Below, piece after piece: positions 26,028 to 33,787 of a DNA stretch of 64,000 nucleotides. The stretch is taken from NCBI RefSeq assembly GCF_008973465.1, contig NZ_WBXN01000004.1, positions 2,542,001 to 2,606,000 on the forward strand, in the 5' to 3' direction. This stretch comes from Streptomyces sp. SS1-1 (GTDB lineage Bacteria > Actinomycetota > Actinomycetes > Streptomycetales > Streptomycetaceae). Position 1 is the first letter of the stretch, and the number at the start of each line of letters is the position of its first letter. The notes under the pieces are model-generated. The model saw only the letters and a list, made by a program, of their open reading frames with translations, did not search any database and was not told the DNA's origin. The translations under genes were made by a program, and so were the position numbers.

Positions 26028-28283
26028 TCAGCCACCCGCGAGCCGGAAGTCGAGCGCCGTGCAGCGCCGCCCCGCGGACACCGTGCGCACCGCCTGGCCG
26101 ATCGCCTTGCGCGAGCCCACGAGGACGACCAGACGCTTGGCGCGGGTCACCGCCGTGTACAGCAGGTTCCGCTGGAGCATCATCCATGCTCCGGTCGTGA
26201 CGGGGATCACGACGGCGGGATACTCGCTGCCCTGGGAGCGGTGGATCGTCACCGCGTAGGCGTGCGCGAGTTCGTCCAGCTCGTCGAAGTCGTACGGCAC
26301 CTCCTCGTCCTCGTCCGTCAGCACCGTCAGGCGCTGGTCGACCGGGTCGAGCGAGGTGACCACGCCCACGGTGCCGTTGAAGACGCCGTTCTCCCCCTTG
26401 TCGTAATTGTTGCGGACCTGGGTGACCTTGTCGCCGACGCGGAAGACCCGGCCGCCGAAGCGCTTCTCCGGCAGGTCGGGGCGGGCGGGTGTGACCGCCT
26501 GCTGCAGCAGGGCGTTGAGCGCGCCCGCGCCGGCCGGTCCCCGGTGCATGGGGGCCAGGACCTGCACGTCCCGGCGCGGGTCGAGGCCGAACTTGGCCGG
26601 GATGCGGCGGGCCGCCACGTCGACCGTGAGCCGGCCCGCCTCCTCGGTGTCGTCCTCCACGAAGAGGAAGAAGTCCTTCATGCCGTCGGTGACCGGGTGC
26701 TGCCCGGCGTTGATCCGGTGCGCGTTGGTGACGACCCCGGACTGCTGGGCCTGACGGAACACGCGCGTGAGGCTGACGGCGGGGACGGGGCCGCCGTCGG
26801 CGAGGAGATCCCTGAGCACCTCGCCGGCGCCGACGCTGGGCAGCTGGTCCACGTCCCCGACGAACAGCAGGTGCGCGCCCGGCGGTACGGCCTTGACCAG
26901 CTTGTTCGCCAGCAGCAGGTCCAGCATGGACGCCTCGTCGACCACGACCAGGTCGGCGTCCAGCGGCCGGTCCCGGTCGTACGCCGCGTCGCCGCCGGGC
27001 TTGAGCTCCAGCAGGCGGTGGACGGTGGACGCCTCGGCGCCGGTCAGCTCGGCGAGGCGCTTGGCGGCGCGGCCGGTGGGCGCGGCGAGCACCACCTTAG
27101 CCTTCTTGGCGCGGGCCAGCTCGACGATCGAGCGGACCGTGAAGGACTTGCCGCAGCCCGGCCCGCCGGTCAGGACGGCGACCTTCCGGGTCAGCGCCAG
27201 CTTGACGGCGGCCTCCTGCTCGGGCGCGAGGTCGGCGCCGGTACGGCCCCTGAGCCACCCCAGCGCCTTGCCCCAGTCGACGTCGCCGAAGCCGGGCATC
27301 CGGTCCTCGTCGGTGCGCAGCAGCCGCAACAGCTGGGCGGACAGGGACAGTTCGGCCCGGTGGAACGGCACCAGGTACACGGCCGTCACCGGCTCGGCGG
27401 CGCCGTCGGGGCCCGGCACCTTCTCCCGTACGACACCGGGGTCCGAGCCGTCCTCCGGGACCTGCGCCAGCTCGGCCAGACAGTCGATGACGAGGCCGGT
27501 GTCGACCTGGAGGAGCTTCACCGCGTCCTTGATCAGCTGTTCCTCGGGGAGGTAGCAGTTGCCCTGGTCGGTGGCCTGCGACAGGGCGTACTGCAGACCG
27601 GCCTTGACCCGCTCGGGGCTGTCGTGCGGGATGCCGACGGACTGGGCGATCCGGTCGGCGGTGAGGAAGCCGATGCCCCAGACGTCGGCGGCGAGGCGGT
27701 ACGGCTCGTTCTTCACGACGGAGATGGAGGCGTCGCCGTACTTCTTGTAGATGCGCACGGCGATGGACGTGGACACCTCGACGGTCTGGAGGAAGAGCAT
27801 GACCTCCTTGATCGCCTTCTGCTCCTCCCAGGCGTCGGCGATCTTCTTGGTCCGCTTGGGTCCGAGCCCCGGCACCTCGATGAGCCGTTTCGGCTCCTCC
27901 TCGATGATCCGCAGCGTGTCCACGCCGAAGTGCTGCGTGATCCGGTCGGCGAAGACGGGCCCGATGCCCTTCACCAGGCCCGAGCCGAGGTAACGCCGGA
28001 TGCCCTGGACGGTGGCGGGCAGGACGGTCGTGTAGTTCTCGACGTGGAACTGCTTGCCGTACTGCGGGTGCGAGCCCCAGCGGCCCTCCATCCGCAACGA
28101 CTCCCCCACCTGCGCGCCGAGCAGCGCGCCGACGACGGTGAGCAGGTCATTGCCACCCCTGCCGGTGTCGACGCGGGCGACGGTGTAGCCGTTCTCCTCG
28201 TTGGCGTAGGTGACGCGCTCCAGCACACCTTCGAGCGTGGCGAGCCGCCGCTCCCCGGCGTCCGGTCCGGACTGGTTGGCCAT
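26028..28283 (-). CDS. recD2: RecD2-like ATP-dependent DNA helicase
   Basis: This 751-residue SF1B helicase is of the RecD2 type. It has an N-terminal OB-like segment and helix-hairpin-helix region (GSGLVKGIGPVFADRI, VPGLGPKRTKKIADAW), Walker A GGPGCGKSFT, Walker B VVVDEASML, and the C-terminal motif HRSQGSEYPAVVIP that closes the UvrD_C_2 domain. These enzymes unwind DNA 5' to 3' and act in repair without RecBC. The ATG at 28283 (MANQSGPDAGER) is where family similarity begins; the frame is open for 55 more codons upstream, which I leave out. Confidence 0.93.
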   Translation of the reverse strand: MANQSGPDAGERRLATLEGVLERVTYANEENGYTVARVDTGRGGNDLLTVVGALLGAQVGESLRMEGRWGSHPQYGKQFHVENYTTVLPATVQGIRRYLGSGLVKGIGPVFADRITQHFGVDTLRIIEEEPKRLIEVPGLGPKRTKKIADAWEEQKAIKEVMLFLQTVEVSTSIAVRIYKKYGDASISVVKNEPYRLAADVWGIGFLTADRIAQSVGIPHDSPERVKAGLQYALSQATDQGNCYLPEEQLIKDAVKLLQVDTGLVIDCLAELAQVPEDGSDPGVVREKVPGPDGAAEPVTAVYLVPFHRAELSLSAQLLRLLRTDEDRMPGFGDVDWGKALGWLRGRTGADLAPEQEAAVKLALTRKVAVLTGGPGCGKSFTVRSIVELARAKKAKVVLAAPTGRAAKRLAELTGAEASTVHRLLELKPGGDAAYDRDRPLDADLVVVDEASMLDLLLANKLVKAVPPGAHLLFVGDVDQLPSVGAGEVLRDLLADGGPVPAVSLTRVFRQAQQSGVVTNAHRINAGQHPVTDGMKDFFLFVEDDTEEAGRLTVDVAARRIPAKFGLDPRRDVQVLAPMHRGPAGAGALNALLQQAVTPARPDLPEKRFGGRVFRVGDKVTQVRNNYDKGENGVFNGTVGVVTSLDPVDQRLTVLTDEDEEVPYDFDELDELAHAYAVTIHRSQGSEYPAVVIPVTTGAWMMLQRNLLYTAVTRAKRLVVLVGSRKAIGQAVRTVSAGRRCTALDFRLAGG

Positions 28284-28321
28284 GATCCGACGGTACCGGT
28301 GGGGTGTGACAGTGGGGCGCC

Positions 28322-28498
28322 TCAGCGCCGCTTGAGGTCTTCGACGAACGCGGAGAAGGCGGGGCTGGGGAAGGTGAGGGTGGCCCGGTGGGGGGCCTTG
28401 GAGTCGCGGACTGCCACATGTGTGGGTGAGTTGGCGATCTCCACGCACTCGTCGCCGTCGCCCTCGCCCGAGTATGTCGACCTACGCCAGTTGTTCAT
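28322..28498 (-). CDS. DUF397 small protein
   Basis: This 58-residue protein has the DUF397 signature: WRRSTYSGEGDGDECVEIAN at the start, then VAVRDSKAPHRATLTFPSPAFSAF. Such proteins are encoded next to Scr1-type XRE regulators throughout streptomycetes and are thought to act with them, as in the WhiJ-like developmental modules. It follows the XRE gene by 7 bp on the same strand, so the two are an operon. The product is cytoplasmic. Confidence 0.9.
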   Translation of the reverse strand: MNNWRRSTYSGEGDGDECVEIANSPTHVAVRDSKAPHRATLTFPSPAFSAFVEDLKRR

Positions 28499-28505
28499 GG
28501 GGGGC

Positions 28506-29360
28506 TCACAGCTCCTTCGCCAACGTGTGGATGAAGTCACGTGATCGGCTCGGTTCCAGCGATTGGCTTTCTACCTTACGGAAACGGGTCCGGTACAGCT
28601 GGAGTTGAGGCTCCGAGTCGACCAGCATGGCACCGTGAGGGGCGTCGCGCGCCACCGTATCCAGCCGGGGCACGGACCCACCGACGTATGTCATCGCGCT
28701 GGAGGCCGTCGCGAAACCGTCCAGGTCGAAGGGGATGACGCGCACGGTGATGTGCGACGCCTCCGACAGCTCCAGGAGCCGCACGAGCTGTGCTCTTGAG
28801 GTCTCCCTGTCGCTGACTCGGATGCGGAGTGCCGCCTCATGGATCACTGCCTCGTAGGGGATGTCGAACTGCTGGCGCGCCTTCCGGTGCTCGATGCGCA
28901 GCTCCAGTTCCTCGGGCGTCAGTTCGGGGAGCCGGGACGAGAAGACTGCGCGCGAGTAGTCCTCGGTCTGCAGAAGTCCTGGCACGTACAGGATGGCCAC
29001 ATGGCGCAGGAAGCAAGCGTGATGCTCCAGCTCCGACAGATCCAGGAACGACGTCGGCAGGAGGCCGCGGTACTCCTCCCACCAGCCCCGCGTCCGGTCC
29101 GTCGCCATCGCCACCAGCGCGTCTACGAACTCCTCGTCCGTGCAGGCGTAGTGCGCCGCCAGCCGGCGCAGTCGTTTTTCGCTGACGCCCGCGAGGGCGG
29201 ACTCGATGTGGGTGATCTGGGCCGGGCTCACCCCCAGCAGGGCCGCCGCCTGGCGTGACGTGAGGCCCGCCGCCTCGCGGAGTCGGCGCAGCTCCGTCGC
29301 CAGCCGCATCTGCCGTGCTGTTGGTTCGCGCCTCAAAGCCTCGACCGCCCTCTGGACCAA
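28506..29360 (-). CDS. XRE-family regulator with Scr1/DUF5753 domain
   Basis: This regulator of about 284 residues has an N-terminal HTH (ELRRLREAAGLTSRQAAALLGVSPAQITHIE) and a C-terminal DUF5753 ligand-like domain (YVPGLLQTEDYSRAVFSSRLP). It belongs to the large WhiJ-like family that controls development and antibiotic production. The start is uncertain: the open frame begins with TTG at 29360, another TTG lies eight codons in, and no ribosome site is strong. It is divergent from a HATPase gene and shares the AT-rich palindrome between them. Confidence 0.88.
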   Translation of the reverse strand: MVQRAVEALRREPTARQMRLATELRRLREAAGLTSRQAAALLGVSPAQITHIESALAGVSEKRLRRLAAHYACTDEEFVDALVAMATDRTRGWWEEYRGLLPTSFLDLSELEHHACFLRHVAILYVPGLLQTEDYSRAVFSSRLPELTPEELELRIEHRKARQQFDIPYEAVIHEAALRIRVSDRETSRAQLVRLLELSEASHITVRVIPFDLDGFATASSAMTYVGGSVPRLDTVARDAPHGAMLVDSEPQLQLYRTRFRKVESQSLEPSRSRDFIHTLAKEL

Positions 29361-29418
29361 CGCGCGCTCGAGCGCGACCCGTTCGGGGTCAGATTACGCG
29401 ACGGGCTTGCCGCGTCTC

Positions 29419-29432
29419 TAGATTTATATCTA
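29419..29432. promoter_or_regulatory. AT-rich palindromic operator in the XRE/HATPase divergent region
   Basis: TAGAT-TTAT-ATCTA is a perfect palindrome in a locally AT-rich patch, unlike the surrounding GC-rich DNA. Its place between the divergent XRE and HATPase genes makes it the likely binding site of the XRE regulator. Confidence 0.6.
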
Positions 29433-29561
29433 CTGTCAGTGACGCAGCGAGCACCTTGCGAAACCGGCCTCCGGAAGCGCACCGCCCCGTCATGCCCTGA
29501 CCGGTGCGGCAATGACACCGGGGCCCGGCCGCAACCACCCCTCACCGAGACGGACTTCCGC

Positions 29562-29972
29562 ATGCCCGAAAGCGCCCCCTGGGAGTACTCCCTCCACCTC
29601 CCCAACGACCTCCGTGCCGTCACCGTCAGTCGTCGCACCCTGCGGCTGATCCTGACCATGCACGGGCTCATCGGACTCGTGGACGTCGCCGAACTGCTCG
29701 CCGCCGAGCTGGTCTCCAACGCCGTACGGCACACCAAGGGCCCCGCCGCCCTCCGCGTCCGCTGGGTGCCGCCGGGCACCCTCCGCCTCGCGGCCTGGGA
29801 CGCCGACCCCGAACCTCCGCAGCCCCCACGCGCGTTCGCGCACACCACCGACGACGAGGACGGGCGCGGTCTCGCCCTCGTGCGGGCCTGCGCCGACGTG
29901 TGGGGGTGGCAACCCTCCGCCCGGGACGGCAACCGGGGCAAGTACGTCTGGTGCGAGCTGGCGGCGGGCTGA
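29562..29972 (+). CDS. HATPase-domain regulator (anti-sigma factor-like)
   Basis: This 136-residue GHKL ATPase domain is of the RsbW/SpoIIAB-like type. The N box reads LLAAELVSNAVRHTKG and the G1 box DDEDGRGLALVRACADVWG. In streptomycetes such stand-alone domains accompany Scr1/DUF397 pairs and are thought to bind a sigma factor or partner rather than phosphorylate histidine. The ATG at 29562 is chosen because similarity begins there; upstream codons are poor. It completes a three-gene regulatory module with the two genes on its left. Confidence 0.85.
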   Translation: MPESAPWEYSLHLPNDLRAVTVSRRTLRLILTMHGLIGLVDVAELLAAELVSNAVRHTKGPAALRVRWVPPGTLRLAAWDADPEPPQPPRAFAHTTDDEDGRGLALVRACADVWGWQPSARDGNRGKYVWCELAAG

Positions 29973-30050
29973 CCGCCGTACGAAAACCAATTGCCCCGCG
30001 CCACAACGCGGCCGATGCTCGACGTTTCGTCACGCACGAGGGAGAGCCGC

Positions 30051-31304
30051 TTGAGCCGACCGCTGGTGGACACCGTCCAGGAGCTGTGTGCGGCCATCGC
30101 CGCGTTCGACCCCGCCGTCGCCGGGGAGTTGGTGGAGGGCGGGGTCGAACCCGACCGGGTGCTGCCCGAAGGGACCACCCCGCTGTGGCGGGCCGTGGAC
30201 AGCGGCTCACCCGCTCTCGTCACCGCCGTCCTCGGGAACGAGCCCCGGCTGCGGCTCCCTGAGGAGACGCGTGAACGGCTTCTCGCACTCGCCCGGGCCT
30301 GGCACGAGACCGGTGTGGAGCAGGAGTTGCGGCGACGCACCGGGGCGTCCGAGCCGGTGCAGACGGTTCGCGTTCCGGACGACGAGAGCGAGTTCAACCA
30401 CATCCTCCAGCACTCCCTCGGCGGACTGACCGTCCGGGACGGTCACGCCGGTATCCTCACCGCCCTGGAATGGGCCTTCCGGATCCTGACCCCGGTCGAC
30501 AAGCTCGTCGCCCGGGCCGCCGCCCAACCCGACGAGGATCACGCGACCCGGTGGGAAGTCCTACGGGTCCTCCTCGACCGGCAGAGCGAGGAGACCTGGT
30601 CGGCCCTGGTCGCCCACCGACACCACCCCGACCCGGCGCATCGCCGCTTCCTCGCGGAGTACCTGCGCGTCCACGGCATCCTCGCGGACGACTCGCCGCG
30701 CGCCCGCAGCGAGGGCGATCTCGCGAGCGCCTGGGCCGCCGAGGAGACCGACTCCGACATGCTCGCGAGGGTGCTGCGGGCCCTGGACGAGTTCGATCAC
30801 CCCGGGCGGGAGGCCGCAGGGCTGCGTCATGCCGCGCACCCCGATGCGGAGGTGCGGCGAGCGGTGACCGCGCTCTTCCTGCCCCTCGGGGACGACGCCC
30901 GGCAGGCGCTGCGCGCCCTCCTCCGCGACCCGGACGCCGAAGTACGGCTCGGCGCCTGCCGTACCGCCGCGAGCGACGCAGACCTCGCCCAGGAGGCCGT
31001 ACCCCAACTGCTGCTGCTCGCCGAGGAACCCGAGCCCGAACTGCACGCCCCCGCCGCAGCCCTCCTCGCGTCCTGCCCCGACCGTTCGCCCGCCGTCGCC
31101 GACGCCCTCGCCGGGTTCCTCGACCGCGACGATCCGGTGGCGCTCCTTGAGGCCGGCTACGGGCTCGCGCTGCGCGACGACCCCCGTACCGCCGAGGCGT
31201 ACCGGCGGATCCGGAGCGTCGGCGCCGTCCACGAGTACGACCACCGGTGGGACGCGGTCTGGGAGTGGAACCGGAGCAACGGGCTCATTCAGCCCGTCGA
31301 CTGA
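30051..31304 (+). CDS. HEAT-repeat-like protein
   Basis: This 417-residue all-helical protein begins with an ankyrin-like stretch (VAGELVEGGVEPDRVLPEGTTPLWRAV) and is followed by repeated helical pairs. HAAHPDAEVRRAVTALFLP and LLRDPDAEVRLGACRTAAS are typical HEAT units. No enzyme motif is present, and such proteins usually serve as scaffolds or binding surfaces. I chose the TTG at 30051 because GAGGGAGAG lies six bases before it; an ATG at 30015 and a TTG at 29991 are in frame but lack ribosome sites. It overlaps the convergent TetR gene by 20 bp. Function unknown. Confidence 0.75.
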   Translation: MSRPLVDTVQELCAAIAAFDPAVAGELVEGGVEPDRVLPEGTTPLWRAVDSGSPALVTAVLGNEPRLRLPEETRERLLALARAWHETGVEQELRRRTGASEPVQTVRVPDDESEFNHILQHSLGGLTVRDGHAGILTALEWAFRILTPVDKLVARAAAQPDEDHATRWEVLRVLLDRQSEETWSALVAHRHHPDPAHRRFLAEYLRVHGILADDSPRARSEGDLASAWAAEETDSDMLARVLRALDEFDHPGREAAGLRHAAHPDAEVRRAVTALFLPLGDDARQALRALLRDPDAEVRLGACRTAASDADLAQEAVPQLLLLAEEPEPELHAPAAALLASCPDRSPAVADALAGFLDRDDPVALLEAGYGLALRDDPRTAEAYRRIRSVGAVHEYDHRWDAVWEWNRSNGLIQPVD

Positions 31305-31881
31305 GGACGCCCTCCACCCCCTGCAGGAACGTCGCACACACCAGCTCCGGATCGAACAGACACCCCGCCGCCATCGCCCCGTCCCGCAGCATCACGACAT
31401 GGCGCCCCGCCTCGTCGGCGGGCTCGTGGCCGGCCTGCGCCAGCAGCTCCGTCATCGTCTCCAGGAACCACTGCCGGTGGGCCAGCACCGCCTGGTGGAC
31501 CGGGTGCGCCGGATCCGGGTACTCCGCCACCGCGTTGAGGAAGGCGCACCCCCGGAAGCCGGGTGAACGGATGCCGTCCGCGATCGCGCCGGCCACCGCC
31601 CGGACCTCGTCCGCCGGGGACCCCGCGCCCTCGCGCGCGTTCGCCACCTGTGACCGGATCCCCCGGTCCGCCACGTCCAGGTACGCCAGGACCAGTTCCT
31701 CCTTGCCCGTGAAGTGCCGGTAGAGCGTCGCACGGGTCACCTGCGCCTCGGCGATGATCCGGTCGACCCCGACGGAGTGGATGCCCTCGGCGTAGAAGAT
31801 TTTCGTCGCCGTGCCGAGCAGCCGCGCCCGCGCCTCCGACACGCCACCCGACGTGCCCCGTTTCGCTGTGCCCTGACTCAT
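31285..31881 (-). CDS. TetR-family regulator
   Basis: This 198-residue repressor has the HTH ARARLLGTATKIFYAEGIHSVGVDRIIAEAQVTRATLYRHF and a C-terminal TetR_C-like ligand domain (VQAVLAHRQWFLETM region). The ATG at 31881 is preferred; the frame extends 26 codons upstream into the operator. It is divergent from a small membrane protein and two 19-bp inverted operator copies separate them, so it is autoregulated and represses the neighbour. Confidence 0.88.
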   Translation of the reverse strand: MSQGTAKRGTSGGVSEARARLLGTATKIFYAEGIHSVGVDRIIAEAQVTRATLYRHFTGKEELVLAYLDVADRGIRSQVANAREGAGSPADEVRAVAGAIADGIRSPGFRGCAFLNAVAEYPDPAHPVHQAVLAHRQWFLETMTELLAQAGHEPADEAGRHVVMLRDGAMAAGCLFDPELVCATFLQGVEGVLSRRAE

Positions 31882-31903
31882 GGCTCCGAGGCTACCAAGC
31901 GAT

Positions 31904-31980
31904 GAGGGAGAACGTTCGGTCTTGACAATCACTCCGTCCACGCCTTGGATGGAAATCAAAGAGACCGAACGTTCTCCCTC
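31904..31980. promoter_or_regulatory. Divergent promoter region with two inverted 19-bp TetR operators
   Basis: GAGGGAGAACGTTCGGTCT (31904-31922) and its exact reverse complement (31962-31980) lie 39 bp apart, each centred on AACGTT. Between them TTGACA (31922-31927), 17 bases, then TTGGAT (31945-31950) forms a rightward promoter. Confidence 0.75.
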
Positions 31981-32025
31981 GCGCTCCCCCTCCCATCACC
32001 TCGTGAGCCCCCGAAAGGCCCCGCC

Positions 32026-32592
32026 ATGGACACCACCACCCTCGGCGCATCACCCACCCCCACCGCCACCACCGACCTCCGCCGCCTCTACCTCCTCCGC
32101 TTCGCCTTCGCCGCCGTCTGGGCCGCCGCCCTCTTCGCGACCGCCGGTGAGCTGTCCCCCGCCTCCGCCACGCTCCTCGTGATCTACCCCCTCTTCGACG
32201 TCGCCTGCGCCGTCGTCGATCTGCGCTCCGCCCGCGCGGTCGACGGCCCCGTACGGCAGCTCTACGTGAACATCGCGCTCAGCACCCTCACCGGCATCGG
32301 CCTCGCCGTCGCCGCCACCTCCGGCATCCCCGCCGTGCTGCGCGTCTGGGGCGTCTGGGCGATCACCGCCGGGCTGGTCCAGCTGCTCGTGGGGGTCTCG
32401 CGGCGCCGGATGGGCGGGCAGTGGGCCATGATCGCCAGTGGCGGGATCTCGACCCTCGCCGGTGCGTCGTTCTTCGGGCAGGCCGGTCAGGCCGATCCCG
32501 CACTGGGCGCCCTCGCCGGATACGCCTTCCTCGGCGGGGTGTTCTTCCTCGTTTCCGCCCTGCGCCTGGGCCGTACCCGGCCGACCGCCTGA
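32026..32592 (+). CDS. Small integral membrane protein (DUF308-like)
   Basis: This 188-residue protein has six predicted helices in an even spread (LLRFAFAAVWAAALFATAGE, ATLLVIYPLFDVACAVVDL, LSTLTGIGLAVAATSG, and three more), resembling the DUF308/HdeD group. It has no transport signature I can name. The AAAGG site sits eight bases before the ATG. It is controlled by the divergent TetR gene and may be an efflux accessory or stress protein, but this is inference. Confidence 0.7.
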   Translation: MDTTTLGASPTPTATTDLRRLYLLRFAFAAVWAAALFATAGELSPASATLLVIYPLFDVACAVVDLRSARAVDGPVRQLYVNIALSTLTGIGLAVAATSGIPAVLRVWGVWAITAGLVQLLVGVSRRRMGGQWAMIASGGISTLAGASFFGQAGQADPALGALAGYAFLGGVFFLVSALRLGRTRPTA

Positions 32593-32713
32593 CGCGGCCC
32601 GGCCCACCGCCCATCGCCCACCCCCCGACGCGCGCGGCCGGCCCGGCTCTCGGGTCGGCCACCCGCCGGTAAAGCTTTGGTTTCGGCCAACGACCGCCTC
32701 TTGCTTCTGCTCG

Positions 32714-32749
32714 TGTAATCGATTCCAATCCTCCGTGTAATCGATTCCA
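32714..32749 (+). promoter_or_regulatory. Two direct copies of a LacI-type operator upstream of the ribose operon
   Basis: TGTAATCGATTCCA occurs at 32714 and 32736, a 22-bp period, each centred on the palindrome AATCGATT. They lie just before the ribosome site GAGGAGGTGG of the lacI gene, suited to cooperative repression of the whole rbs operon by its first gene. Confidence 0.75.
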
Positions 32750-32767
32750 CGAGGAGGTGGAACGGTC

Positions 32768-33787
32768 ATGGCGAGCATCAAGGACGTCGCCGCCGAGGCA
32801 GGCGTATCCGTCGCCACGGTGTCGCGCGTCCTGAACGGGCATCCCTCCGTCAGCGAGGACGCCCGCCGGCGCGTGACCGCCGCCGTGACGGCCCTGGGCT
32901 ACCGCCCGAACGCCGTCGCCCGGTCCCTGCGCACCGACCAGACCCGCACGCTCGGCCTGGTCATCAGCGATGTGCTGAACCCCTACTTCACCGAACTCGC
33001 CCGCTCCGTCGAGGAGGAGGCCCGGGCGCTCGGGTACAGCGTGATCATCGGCAACGCCGACGAGCGCCCCGACCTCCAGGACCACCACGTACGGACCCTG
33101 CTGGACCGCCGTATCGACGGGCTGCTGGTCTCCCCCACCGACGGCGGCTCCCCGCTGATGCTGGACGCCGCCCGCGCGGGGACGCCGATGGTGTTCGTCG
33201 ACCGCTGGATCCCCGGCGTGGACGTGCCGGTCGTGCGCTCCGACGGACGCGAGGCCGTCCGCGACCTCGTGGCCCACCTTCACGCGCTCGGGCACCGGCG
33301 GCTCGCGATCATCGCGGGCCCCGCGGCCACCACGACCGGCCGCGAGCGCGTGGACGCCTTCCGGGAGGCGCTCGCCGCCTTCGGGCTCGAACTCCCCGAC
33401 GCCTACATCGGGCAGGGCGACTTCCAGGCCGAGAGCGGACGCCGGGTCACCGAGGGCTTCCTCGACCTGCCCGAGCCCCCCGAGGTCGTCTTCGCCGCCG
33501 ACAACCTGATGGTGCTGGGCGCGCTGGACGCCGTCCGCGCGCGGGGCCTTCGCGTGCCGGACGACATCGCGCTCGCCGCGTTCGACGACATCCGGTGGTT
33601 CGTGCACACCGATCCGCCGATCACCGCCATCGCCCAGCCGACCGGCGAGCTCGGCCGGGCGGCCGTACGGGCCCTGATCGACCGGGTCGAGGGGCGGGCC
33701 GGCGCGTCCGTCACCCTGCCCGCCCGACTCGTGGTGCGCCGCTCCTGCGGCGCGCACCCCACCGCAGTGCAAAGGAGCACGTCGTGA
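32768..33787 (+). CDS. rbsR: LacI-family repressor of the ribose operon
   Basis: This 339-residue regulator begins MASIKDVAAEAGVSVATVSRVLNGHPSVSE, the classic LacI HTH and hinge, followed by a periplasmic-binding-like domain with VFAADNLMVLGALDAV and DDIALAAFDDIRWF. It is the first gene of the operon; its stop overlaps the rbsA start (GTGA). Ribose as inducer is inferred from the genes that follow. Confidence 0.92.
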   Translation: MASIKDVAAEAGVSVATVSRVLNGHPSVSEDARRRVTAAVTALGYRPNAVARSLRTDQTRTLGLVISDVLNPYFTELARSVEEEARALGYSVIIGNADERPDLQDHHVRTLLDRRIDGLLVSPTDGGSPLMLDAARAGTPMVFVDRWIPGVDVPVVRSDGREAVRDLVAHLHALGHRRLAIIAGPAATTTGRERVDAFREALAAFGLELPDAYIGQGDFQAESGRRVTEGFLDLPEPPEVVFAADNLMVLGALDAVRARGLRVPDDIALAAFDDIRWFVHTDPPITAIAQPTGELGRAAVRALIDRVEGRAGASVTLPARLVVRRSCGAHPTAVQRSTS

